From contig JADIYP010000006.1 in assembly GCA_016705235.1 (NCBI GenBank), positions 806,001 to 870,000 of the forward strand: a DNA stretch of 64,000 nucleotides. The letters are read 5' to 3'. The position numbers and the translations under genes are program-made. The notes below the pieces were generated by a model. The model ran no database searches. It saw only the letters and a list, made by a program, of their open reading frames with translations, and was not told where the DNA came from. The stretch is from Candidatus Leptovillus affinis (GTDB lineage Bacteria; Chloroflexota; Anaerolineae; Promineifilales; Promineifilaceae). Positions 15,078 to 23,379 of this stretch are shown here, piece after piece (position 1 is the stretch's first letter; each line of letters starts with the position of its first letter).

Positions 15078-15892
15078 TGACGACTTCACCAACTGACCAT
15101 TCCGTTTTAACCGCAACCATGACCGGCGGCCTGGCCGACCTTCGGCTGGCGCATCCACCAGGTACATTTGCCCTGACGCCGGCCAGCCGCATTGCCCTGA
15201 CGGCCGTCGGCCAACAGCGCCACCTGTTAAGCGGCCTGGGCCTCGACTGGGGCAGCGGCGTGGGCGGGCTGGCCATCCTGGCGGCCAGGATAACGGCCGT
15301 CACGCAGGTGGTAGGGTTGGAAATTTCGGCGGCCAACGTGGCCATCGCCCAACAAAACGCCCGTGAAAACGGCGCAGCCCACAAAGTGCGCTTTTTGCTG
15401 TCTGATGGGTACACGCCGGTGGAGAGTGACGACGGCCGTTTCCTGGACACGTTCAGCGGACAGACCAGCTTTATTTTAGCCAACCCGCCGGCCAGCGACG
15501 GCGACGATGGCTTCACGTTCCGGCGAATTGTACTGGCGGGTGGGCGGCCATTTTTGCGGCCGGGCGGCGTGGTTTTTTTGAACATCTCATCGCAGTACGG
15601 CCGTGAGCGCATCGAAGGATTGCTGACCGATGCCCCTGGGTATGCGTATGGCGGCGTTTTGGCCAGCAGCGGCTGGGTTCCCTTTGATTTGCAGCGGCCT
15701 GATTTGCGCCAAAATCTCAGAGATTATGTGAATGAAGAAAGCGCGGGCGGACTGCGGTATGAATTTGGCCGGCCGTCTGGGGCGGAAACGTCTTACGACG
15801 CGCAAACGGCGCAGACGTGGTTTGAACAGACGGGCGAAAGCCCTTTGTCCAGGTGGGAAGTGCATATGTTCCGCCGGACGGCAGATAAATGA
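15077..15892 (+). CDS. class I SAM-dependent methyltransferase
   Basis: 271-aa Rossmann-fold methyltransferase. Motif I is LDWGSGVGGLAILAA, motif II VVGLEIS, and the NPPAS tetrad (N-P-P-x) is typical of N-methyltransferases of the HemK/RsmC class rather than UbiE/MenG. The ATG overlaps the menE stop by 1 nt (TGATG), implying translational coupling. So it is probably not the missing menaquinone C-methyltransferase; a nucleic-acid or protein amide target is more likely. Confidence 0.75.
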   Translation: MTTSPTDHSVLTATMTGGLADLRLAHPPGTFALTPASRIALTAVGQQRHLLSGLGLDWGSGVGGLAILAARITAVTQVVGLEISAANVAIAQQNARENGAAHKVRFLLSDGYTPVESDDGRFLDTFSGQTSFILANPPASDGDDGFTFRRIVLAGGRPFLRPGGVVFLNISSQYGRERIEGLLTDAPGYAYGGVLASSGWVPFDLQRPDLRQNLRDYVNEESAGGLRYEFGRPSGAETSYDAQTAQTWFEQTGESPLSRWEVHMFRRTADK

Positions 15893-15899
15893 GGACAAC

Positions 15900-16724
15900 A
15901 TGGTAAAACTGGCAGTACGTGACGTGCAGTACAATCTGGAAATTTCGGGGCAAGGGGAACGGCCGTTGCTTCTGTTACACGGTTTCACCGGCAGCAGCCA
16001 AAACTGGCAGCCGGTGCTGCCGGCGTTGGATGAGCGGTTTATGGTGATTGCGGTAGATTTGTTGGGACACGGCCGTTCCAGCATTCCCGCCCGACCCGCC
16101 CGCTACATGATCGAATCGGCCGCCGCCGATCTAATCAATCTGCTCGATCAATTCGACATCGAACAGGTCAATTTGCTGGGTTACTCGATGGGCGGGCGGC
16201 TGGCCCTGTATCTGGCAACCCAATATCCACAGCGCTGCCAGACGCTCATTTTAGAAAGCGCGTCGCCCGGACTGGCCGACAAAACAGCGCGCGCCGAGCG
16301 CCGTCAGCAAGACAACGCCCTGGCCGAACGCATCGAGCGCGAGGGGATCGAGGCCTTTGTCGATTATTGGGAAAGCCTGCCGCTGTGGGCCAGTCAGGCG
16401 CAGCTTCCGGCGGAAACCCGCGCTGCGCTGCGCGAACAACGGCTGCAAAACAATCCCCTTGGGCTGATGAACAGCTTGCGCGGCATGGGAACCGGCGCGC
16501 AGTTGTCGGTCTGGACCCACCTGCCCAGGCTGACCATGCCGGTTTTGCTGGTGACGGGCGAATTAGACGCCAAATTTGCGGCCATCAATCGAGAAATGGC
16601 CGACCTGATCCCTGGCTCACGCCTGTCCGTCGTGCCGGACGCCGGCCACACCGTCCACCTGGAACGGCCGCAGCGCTATGCAGAATTGGTGCGCGGCTTC
16701 TTGGAATTTAACACGAAGGGGTAA
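15900..16724 (+). CDS. menH: SHCHC synthase-like hydrolase (MenH)
   Basis: Alpha/beta-hydrolase, 274 aa, expected to eliminate pyruvate from SEPHCHC. Shows LLLHGFTGSSQNW, DLLGHGRS, the nucleophile elbow GYSMGGRLAL, LILESASPGL and the C-terminal GHTVHLERP, a pattern characteristic of MenH. I chose ATG 15900 (preceded by GAGGACA, 7 nt after the methyltransferase stop) over the far upstream in-frame start at 15732. Context between menE and menA supports the role. Confidence 0.88.
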   Translation: MVKLAVRDVQYNLEISGQGERPLLLLHGFTGSSQNWQPVLPALDERFMVIAVDLLGHGRSSIPARPARYMIESAAADLINLLDQFDIEQVNLLGYSMGGRLALYLATQYPQRCQTLILESASPGLADKTARAERRQQDNALAERIEREGIEAFVDYWESLPLWASQAQLPAETRAALREQRLQNNPLGLMNSLRGMGTGAQLSVWTHLPRLTMPVLLVTGELDAKFAAINREMADLIPGSRLSVVPDAGHTVHLERPQRYAELVRGFLEFNTKG

Positions 16725-16735
16725 GGAAAGATTAG

Positions 16736-16790
16736 GGATTAGGGACTGGAGAAGTCTCCCAGTCTCCCTGTCTCCCTGCCTCCCAGTCTT
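16736..16790. terminator. GGGACTGGAGA palindrome between convergent menH and menA
   Basis: GGGACTGGAGA-AG-TCTCCCAGTCTCCC hairpin followed by TGTCTCCC iterations, between the two convergent stop codons. Same word family as the menF/menD internal elements; probably a bidirectional terminator. Confidence 0.6.
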
Positions 16791-16801
16791 CAGTCCTCTG
16801 G

Positions 16802-17723
16802 CTACAAAATCTGGCCCAGACCAAAAGTGAAGACAAAGACCAGGGTGGTGAGCGAGAGTTGTTTGAGCATGGGGTTGAGTTTGAGGATCGGTGGTGCGGG
16901 CAACGGCCGTGCCATGACGCCACAACAACGGCAGCGATAACCCAAATAAAAATTGCCACGGGCTGCGGTACGTCAGTCCCACGAACAACAACGCGCTCGC
17001 AACCGCCCCGCCCAACAAAATCCAGTGGTAGACACGCGCCCGCTGCGGCCCAATCCGCACCGGAATGGAGCGTTTGCCGGCCTTCTGGTCCGATTCAATG
17101 TCGCGGATGTTGTTGACATTTAACACCGCCACCGACAACAGCCCCACGCTGGTCGCCGGCAGCAAGACCAGCCCATTTAGCGCCTGCGCCTGCAAAAAAT
17201 AAGTTCCCATCGTGCCCACCCAACCAAAAAAGATGAACACAAACAAATCACCCAGGCCAACATAGCCGTAAGGTTTGCTGCTGGCGGTGTAGCTGACGGC
17301 CGCCCAAATCGCCGCGCCGCCCAACACCACAAACAGGGCAACCAGCGGCAGCGCCGCCACGCCCAAAGCCACAATCACCAACGCCAGCCCGGACACCGCC
17401 GACAGACCGGCAAAGAGGGCCATGGCCCGCTTCATCTGGGCCGAGGTGATGAGGCCGGATTGGACGGCTCGTTTGGGTCCGGCGCGTTCGACGTGATCGG
17501 CGCCGTGGACGGAGTCGCCGTAGTCGTTGGCCAGGTTGGAGAGGATTTGCAGGAACACGGCCGTGATCACACACAGCAGCGTCACCAGCCAGTTAAACAG
17601 GCCATCGGCGGCGGCCAGAAAGCCGCCCAGAATACTGCTGGCGACCGCCAGGGGCAGCGTGCGCGGCCGCATGGCGGCAATCCACGCCTGAGCAGGGGTT
17701 GGGAGTTGGGTTGGTTGGGTCAT
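16802..17723 (-). CDS. menA: 1,4-dihydroxy-2-naphthoate polyprenyltransferase (MenA), apparent frameshift near the 3' end
   Basis: UbiA-family integral membrane prenyltransferase that attaches the isoprenoid tail to DHNA, with about eight or nine helices. Both Asp motifs are visible: NDYGDSVHGAD and NNIRDIESDQKAGKRS. The main frame degenerates after ARTTDPQT; in the next frame the expected ending resumes (LNPMLKQLSLTTLVFVFTFG...) and stops at 16802-16804. The break is near 16878-16885. Without it the frame runs on to 16617, antisense to menH, which is an artefact. A sequencing indel or a recent mutation are both possible. Convergent with menH; TATAAT lies 7 nt before the ATG. Confidence 0.85.
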
Positions 17724-17730
17724 GGCGGGG

Positions 17731-17736
17731 ATTATA
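17731..17736 (-). promoter_or_regulatory. -10 box of a leaderless menA transcript
   Basis: TATAAT on the minus strand with only CCCCGCC between it and the menA ATG, so transcription would start at or next to the start codon. The -35 region is weak. Confidence 0.4.
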
Positions 17737-17952
17737 GCCGGAAAGGGAGATGAGGGAAGGGAACGGTGATGGGCGATGGGGGTTGTGGGGCGGGCTGGCA
17801 GAACGTTACAAAAATCATATCAGATTCGTGAGCTATGGCGGTCGGCTGGTATTGGCGATTGGCTACAATTACGAGGTCCGTTCCGCTTATTAACCAGGGG
17901 ATTCCAGTCAGGAAAACCCACCAGTAGAATTGAATCCCAAAAGGGGGAAAGT

Positions 17953-20900
17953 ATGTTGAACAAATATCGCCTTGTGTTGTTATTGGGGTTGGTAACGGCC
18001 GTAATCGCCACCAGAGTGCAATTGGCCGCCCAGCAAGAAAGCCCGCCACGGCCGTCGCGCAATATCGAAGAACTACAACGCCTGCCAGGCGCAGAATCCA
18101 GGCAAGAAACCCAGACCAGCCCACTGAGCATCGAGACACCCGACTTTATGGACTGGGACAGAATGGCCTTCCAGTCGTACCGCGATGGCAACTGGGAGGT
18201 GTACATCAATAATACGCGCCTGACTTTTAATGGAGCTGTCGATATGCACCCCCGCCTCAATCGGGGGTCTTCGCTTGTTGCGTTCTCTTCCAAACGGACC
18301 GGCGCGTATGAAATCTATTCCATGACCACGGAAAGCGCCGGCTATACCGAAAGTCCGAGCCTCACCCGCCTGACATTCACCAACAGTGACAACGTAAACC
18401 CATCATGGTCGCCAAACGGCGCAAAAATCGCTTTTCAATCTTACCGCGACGGTCAGTCAGAAATCTATGTCATGAACGCCGATGGCTCCGGGCAAACGCG
18501 TCTCACCAGCCATTCTGGCTACGATGGTTACCCGGCCTGGTCGCCTGATGGCACAAAAATAGCCTTCAACTCTAACCGCAGCGGCCAACTGTATATTTAC
18601 GTCATGAACATCGACGGTTCCGGCGTTACCCAGCTATCGAACCAGATTTACAGCTACAATCCTTCCTGGTCGCCAGATGGCACAAAAATCGCTTATGACG
18701 CCGATATAGAAAACGATGGGTGGCAGGAATTGTGGGTCATGGACGCAAATGGCGCGAACCAACACGTGCTATATGATCCGCCAGCGCAAACGGATGCCTG
18801 GGCGCACGGCTGGTCGCCAGACGGCCGTTACATCAACTTCACCTACATCAACTTTGTGTATTATCAGGGCAACTGGTATTGGGAAAATGCCTTTTTGCGC
18901 GGCTACGATACCACGCAGTCAACCATCCAGGCATTGACTTATGATAGCCGGGATTGGAACCCCGACTGGCAAACAACCGACATCCTGGCTCCTGTTACCA
19001 CCTTTCGGCTCTTACCCTCACAATCCACAGACCGATTTAATGTTGTCTGGACAGGCCAGGACGCTGGCCCGTCAGGCATCCTAAATTACGACTTTCGCTA
19101 CAAAATGGGCGCGAATGGTCTTTGGTATTATCTGCTCGCATCAAGCCAAAGTTATTATGAATTTACTCAGGCCCTGGGCGGAAATACCTATTACTTCCAG
19201 GCGCGCGCGCGTGACAGAGGTGGAAATGTCGAAGCCTGGAACGCAACGACGTACACCACGATTGAGAACCTGCCGCCGAGAACGCAGGTGACGCCACTAA
19301 AACCTTTCACCCGTGTAACCGAGCCATTGATTTTAAACTGGAGCGGATTTGATCCCGGTAGTTCTGGTGTAGCCGAATACAATACCAAATATCGCATCGA
19401 CAACCAGAACTGGGTGACCTGGCAGACAGTTACAGAAGGGCCGCTGGATTTTATTACCGGGACTGCCGGTCATTGGTATGGTTTTCAGGTGCGTGGGGTT
19501 GACAACGCGCGAAACTATGAAGGGTGGATCGGGAATAACGGCAACACGGCGACAACACTTTATGCCACGGCCGTCACCGGCGGCGTCCAGGATAACAGCG
19601 GCACCCCCATTCAGGGCATCACGTTGACAACCGATCCTCCCTCTTTTCAGCATGTGAACGGGGATGAAAACGGCCGTTTCGCCAGCTATCTCGCCACGCA
19701 AGTTCTTACGTACACCACTTCTTGGGCTAAAGACGGCTATGGCCCCTTGCCCACTACCACGTTTTCCAGCGCCACAGACGTAGAACTGCCCATCGTGCTG
19801 CCGCCGGTAGACAACATCGTTGTCAACTCCGGCTTTGAGACAGGCTCATTCGCCCCGGAATGGACGCCCGCAGGCAGCGCCGCCCCGGTCCTCACGGAAA
19901 CCATTCGCCACACAGGCCAATCGAGCGCATTTTTGGGCCAGGGAGGCGAACCGGTAGTAAACGGCCGTTTCCTGAGCGATGGCATCGCCCCACAGCTAGT
20001 CTTGGACGACAACCAGATCGAACACGTCGTCTGGAAAACAGATGCCGGTTTGTATTATGCCCACCGGCTGGGCAATGGTGGCTGGTCAACAGAGGAAGCT
20101 ATCGCCCCCGACATGGCGGCAAACGCATACCTATTAGCAATCGACGCCGCCAACACACTCCATTTGCTCTGGAAAACGACCGACGGTATGCGCTACGCCC
20201 AACGTGCCGGCAGCAGTTGGTCTGCCCCCGAGTCTGTCAACACCAGCAGCAATACCACCCATTTGCAAATGTTCGTAACTCAAAATGGGACTGTCCACGT
20301 CGTGTGGGAAGCCGTGCCAGGCGACGATTATTATAGTGATGTTTTCTACCAGGAACGGACCAGTGGGGGAACGTGGATGTTGCCTCAAAACATCTCTCAT
20401 TCGCTTCACATTTCTACTTATGCGTCTTCAATGACTGTCGACGAACAAGGGACAGTGCACGTTCTTTGGGATGAGGTCCCAACGCTTTCTGGCCCAGGAT
20501 ACTCCGATATTTTTTACACGCGCCATCCCGTCGGCGGCAGTTGGTCTCCCCCAATGAATATCTCGCAGCAGCCCTGGAGCACTTCCAACACGCCCAAATT
20601 GGTTGCAGAAGCAAATGGCGTTGTACACGCCGTATGGAATTATCTGGGTGATTTTAGCCTTTACTATTCCAGGCGCGGTCTGGATGGCGTCTGGTCGACG
20701 CCATTCAAATTCAGCTACGGTAATATTCTTATCGGTTCTAAATTGACACTAGATAAGGATGGGAACCTGCACGTTGTTTTCGGACAAAATTTCGGACACG
20801 AACATATCATCCGAGATAAAAACGGCAACTGGTCGGCCGTGGATTATCTGTATCCTTTAGGCCTGAACCCTATCCAAATTCTGGCGCACGTCATCGATGA

Positions 20901-21834
20901 CAACGGTCTGGCGCATGTCGTTTTCCAAGAATCTTCGGGCAATTACGACACTTATTACAGCCAGCAAACCTTCACCGGTCAATGGACAAATCCCCAGAAA
21001 ATCACGGGCGATCCAGAGACTGATAATTTTATAGGTCTGCAACTGCAGGTGGATACAGATGGACAATACCATATCATCTGGAACGACATCTTCCTGCGGA
21101 TTTATTTTGCCGGGCCTGAGTGGACAGCCGTTGCCGACATCTCAGAATTAACACAGCCCTTAACCATTCCCCTTACCATGTCGGTTCCAACTCTCTCTTA
21201 TCTGTACAAGGCTGGCGGCCTGAGAACCGGCAGCGGCTCATCTCTCAGTGTGCTGGTAAACGATGGGGCCATGGTGACGCCGCTTGCCAGCCTGGCAAAT
21301 AGCCACGTCTTCTGGTCCGCCCAATCCATCGACCTGACACCCTGGCTGGGGCAGGCTATCAGCCTGACCTTCCGACTGGAGCAGGTGGCCGATGCGCCGC
21401 TGGCCTGGGCTTACCTGGATGGCGTGACCATTGGCGCGGCGCATCCGGACGTATGGGTGTCCGCCAGTGATGCCAGCGGCTTGCGCGGGGAGCAGGTTGA
21501 ACACACATTGACTTATGGCAACCGGGGCGGAGCCATTGCCGCAGGCACGCTGCTCACCTATACGCTGCCGAGCGATCTTGCCTTTGTCAGCGCCAGTGTG
21601 CCGCCTATCTCGACATTGCCGCTGGTGTGGAATTTAGACGACCTTCCCGCGAGGAGCGAGGCATTTACGCTGACGGTAGTCACAGAGGTGTTGCCCACGG
21701 CCGTTGCTTTTAGCACGCTCAACAGCACGGCCGTTATCCAATCGACAACCACCGAGCTAGAAGCGCTCAACAACAGCGCCCAGGGGCAAACTTATATCGG
21801 TCAGTTTGCTTACCTGCCGCGAATCACCCACTAA
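17953..21834 (+). CDS. large secreted PD40 beta-propeller / DUF11-like surface protein
   Basis: 1293 aa with an N-terminal signal peptide (KYRLVLLLGLVTAVIATRVQLAAQ). Residues about 60-340 hold TolB/PD40 blades (NPSWSPNGAKIAFQSYRDG, IYVMNADGSGQTRLT and repeats). Fibronectin/Y_Y_Y-like and carboxypeptidase-regulatory-like segments follow, then a second propeller-like region with HVVWK/HLLWK/HVLWDE repeats, and a DUF11-type C-terminal domain (HTLTYGNRGGAIAAGTLLTYTLP). The protein ends FAYLPRITH, a Y-L-P tail also seen on two other secreted proteins here. ATG 17953 follows AAGGGGGAAAG; the frame upstream to 17776 has no signal peptide. Probably an adhesin or surface-layer protein; no enzymatic motif seen. 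Confidence 0.8.
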   Translation: MLNKYRLVLLLGLVTAVIATRVQLAAQQESPPRPSRNIEELQRLPGAESRQETQTSPLSIETPDFMDWDRMAFQSYRDGNWEVYINNTRLTFNGAVDMHPRLNRGSSLVAFSSKRTGAYEIYSMTTESAGYTESPSLTRLTFTNSDNVNPSWSPNGAKIAFQSYRDGQSEIYVMNADGSGQTRLTSHSGYDGYPAWSPDGTKIAFNSNRSGQLYIYVMNIDGSGVTQLSNQIYSYNPSWSPDGTKIAYDADIENDGWQELWVMDANGANQHVLYDPPAQTDAWAHGWSPDGRYINFTYINFVYYQGNWYWENAFLRGYDTTQSTIQALTYDSRDWNPDWQTTDILAPVTTFRLLPSQSTDRFNVVWTGQDAGPSGILNYDFRYKMGANGLWYYLLASSQSYYEFTQALGGNTYYFQARARDRGGNVEAWNATTYTTIENLPPRTQVTPLKPFTRVTEPLILNWSGFDPGSSGVAEYNTKYRIDNQNWVTWQTVTEGPLDFITGTAGHWYGFQVRGVDNARNYEGWIGNNGNTATTLYATAVTGGVQDNSGTPIQGITLTTDPPSFQHVNGDENGRFASYLATQVLTYTTSWAKDGYGPLPTTTFSSATDVELPIVLPPVDNIVVNSGFETGSFAPEWTPAGSAAPVLTETIRHTGQSSAFLGQGGEPVVNGRFLSDGIAPQLVLDDNQIEHVVWKTDAGLYYAHRLGNGGWSTEEAIAPDMAANAYLLAIDAANTLHLLWKTTDGMRYAQRAGSSWSAPESVNTSSNTTHLQMFVTQNGTVHVVWEAVPGDDYYSDVFYQERTSGGTWMLPQNISHSLHISTYASSMTVDEQGTVHVLWDEVPTLSGPGYSDIFYTRHPVGGSWSPPMNISQQPWSTSNTPKLVAEANGVVHAVWNYLGDFSLYYSRRGLDGVWSTPFKFSYGNILIGSKLTLDKDGNLHVVFGQNFGHEHIIRDKNGNWSAVDYLYPLGLNPIQILAHVIDDNGLAHVVFQESSGNYDTYYSQQTFTGQWTNPQKITGDPETDNFIGLQLQVDTDGQYHIIWNDIFLRIYFAGPEWTAVADISELTQPLTIPLTMSVPTLSYLYKAGGLRTGSGSSLSVLVNDGAMVTPLASLANSHVFWSAQSIDLTPWLGQAISLTFRLEQVADAPLAWAYLDGVTIGAAHPDVWVSASDASGLRGEQVEHTLTYGNRGGAIAAGTLLTYTLPSDLAFVSASVPPISTLPLVWNLDDLPARSEAFTLTVVTEVLPTAVAFSTLNSTAVIQSTTTELEALNNSAQGQTYIGQFAYLPRITH

Positions 21835-21854
21835 GCCGCGTATGGTTTTGTTGG

Positions 21855-21890
21855 AGAGAACGGCCGTTGGCGGGCAACGGCCGTTCACTC
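21855..21890. terminator. hairpin of two ACGGCCGTT copies
   Basis: GAACGGCCGTT-GGCGGGC-AACGGCCGTTC, a stable stem just after the surface-protein stop codon, followed by ACTCCTTTCT. The remainder of 21835-22065 shows no gene. Confidence 0.55.
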
Positions 21891-22065
21891 CTTTCTCACC
21901 TCACCCAACACCGGTCAGCAAAAAACCCCCCTTTACCCAGATTGTAATTTCATTCATGGTCAGGCAAAATTAAATCACACTGGCGAATATGACCCCCCAA
22001 TAGACTTGGCGAAACACGGGCGCAAAATAAAGTCTCTAATTCCGTGAACCAGTGAAGGAGAAATT

Positions 22066-22809
22066 ATGATAGATGCAAATCATTTTTGGCTGCTGGCTAC
22101 GGCCCGGCTGTCCGGCGTTTTCTGGTTAATCGCCTACATTCTCATCATTTATCGCGGCTTTAAAGACAAATCATATGGCATGCCGGTTGTCGCCCTGTGC
22201 GGCAACCTGGCGTGGGAGATTATATTTGGGTTAGGCATCGAATCTGGCTGCCCGGCCAGTTGGGCTTCCTGCCCATCGGCCGTCATTCAGGGGCGCAATT
22301 TCATCTGGATGTTGTTTGATTTTGTCATTTTGTACACTGTGTTGAAATACGGCCGTCACTACTTCACCCACCCCTTCGTCAAGAAAAACTTCACCTGGAT
22401 CGTTCTCGGCGGCATCGCCGCCGCCTTCCTCATCCTTTACACCACCATCCAGGAATTTTGGATTCGTAACCTCTGGCAAGTGGTCGTCAACGGCCAAATC
22501 CCCGAATATCTTCCCCTGACACTGCAAGGCGGCAGCTACTACACCGGCTTCGGCCTCAACCTGATCATGTCCGTCCTCTTCGTCGTCATGCTCTTCCGCC
22601 GTGACAACATCGACGGGCAATCCTTCTACATCGCCGCCAGCAAATGGCTTGGCTCCGTGGCCGCGTTCGCCTTCATGCTCGCCGACGGCATCCAGACGCC
22701 AGTTGTCAACGTGCTGTACGCCTTCGTATTCCTTTTCGACATCGTCTACATGGGACTTATCTATCAAAAAAGCCGGGCACAGGGCGTCAATCCCTGGCGG
22801 CGCGCCTGA
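22066..22809 (+). CDS. seven-helix membrane protein resembling Pyr4-type terpene cyclases
   Basis: 247 aa with about seven membrane helices. The length, topology and the GNLAWEIIFG motif in the second helix (Glu51) resemble the Pyr4/PaxB transmembrane terpene cyclases of fungi and their actinobacterial relatives, in which a helix-2 Glu and a late Asp are catalytic; Asp225 in FLFDIVYMG is a candidate for the second. I judge this by motif only. Alternatively an unassigned membrane protein. Monocistronic: its own leader (AAGGAGAAATT before the ATG) and the hairpin array downstream. Confidence 0.6.
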   Translation: MIDANHFWLLATARLSGVFWLIAYILIIYRGFKDKSYGMPVVALCGNLAWEIIFGLGIESGCPASWASCPSAVIQGRNFIWMLFDFVILYTVLKYGRHYFTHPFVKKNFTWIVLGGIAAAFLILYTTIQEFWIRNLWQVVVNGQIPEYLPLTLQGGSYYTGFGLNLIMSVLFVVMLFRRDNIDGQSFYIAASKWLGSVAAFAFMLADGIQTPVVNVLYAFVFLFDIVYMGLIYQKSRAQGVNPWRRA

Positions 22810-22854
22810 TCATCCGCAGCCAGCCAGTCCAACAAATAAGACTTGTCGGTTGTG

Positions 22855-23362
22855 CTGTAGCCGCGATTTCTTAATCGCGTCTGGCGGAACGGGGTAGCGA
22901 TACCCCGGCTACATCCGGCAAAAGCTGTAGCCGCGATTTCTTAATCGCGTCTGGCGGAACGGGGTAGCGATACCCCGGCTACATCCGGCAAAAGCTGTAG
23001 CCGCGATTTCTTAATCGCGTCTGGCGGAACGGGGTAGCGATACCCCGGCTACATCCGGCAAAAGCTGTAGCCGCGATTTCTTAATCGCGTCTGGCGGAAC
23101 GGGGTAGGCATACCCCGGCTACATCCGCCTTATGTTGGCGGACAGGGGGTAGCCATCCGGCAAAAGCTGTAGCCGCGATTTCTTAATCGCGTCTGGCGGA
23201 ACGGGGTAGCGATACCCCGGCTACATCCGGCAAAGCTGTAGGGTTCTTATGGCGGCGGGGGTAGGGATACCCCGGCTACATCCGGCAAAAGCTGTAGTAG
23301 CCGCGATTTCTTAATCGCGTCTGACGGAACGGGGTAGCGATACCCCGGCTACATCCGGCAAA
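22855..23362. repeat. tandem array of about 70-bp double-hairpin units
   Basis: Four near-identical 70-bp units (starts 22855, 22925, 22995, 23065) followed by degenerate copies at about 23167, 23235 and 23291. Each unit carries CGCGATT-TCTT-AATCGCG and GGGGTA-GCGA-TACCCC hairpins enclosed by GTAGCC...GGCTAC, a potential three-way junction. No spacers, so not CRISPR. The reverse-complement family forms the array at 58581-58990. Confidence 0.9.
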
Positions 23363-23379
23363 AGAATGTGGCCAAACTG

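Noticed and set aside
15077..15892. Methyltransferase as the menaquinone C-methyltransferase MenG
   Set aside because: The NPP motif and sequence belong to the HemK/RsmC-like class, not UbiE/MenG.
16617..16801. C-terminal extension of MenA overlapping menH
   Set aside because: Results from the frameshift; the true MenA stop is at 16802-16804 in the adjacent frame.
22855..23362. CRISPR array
   Set aside because: Units are contiguous copies without unique spacers and no cas genes are near; the same holds for 44109-44804 and 58581-58990.
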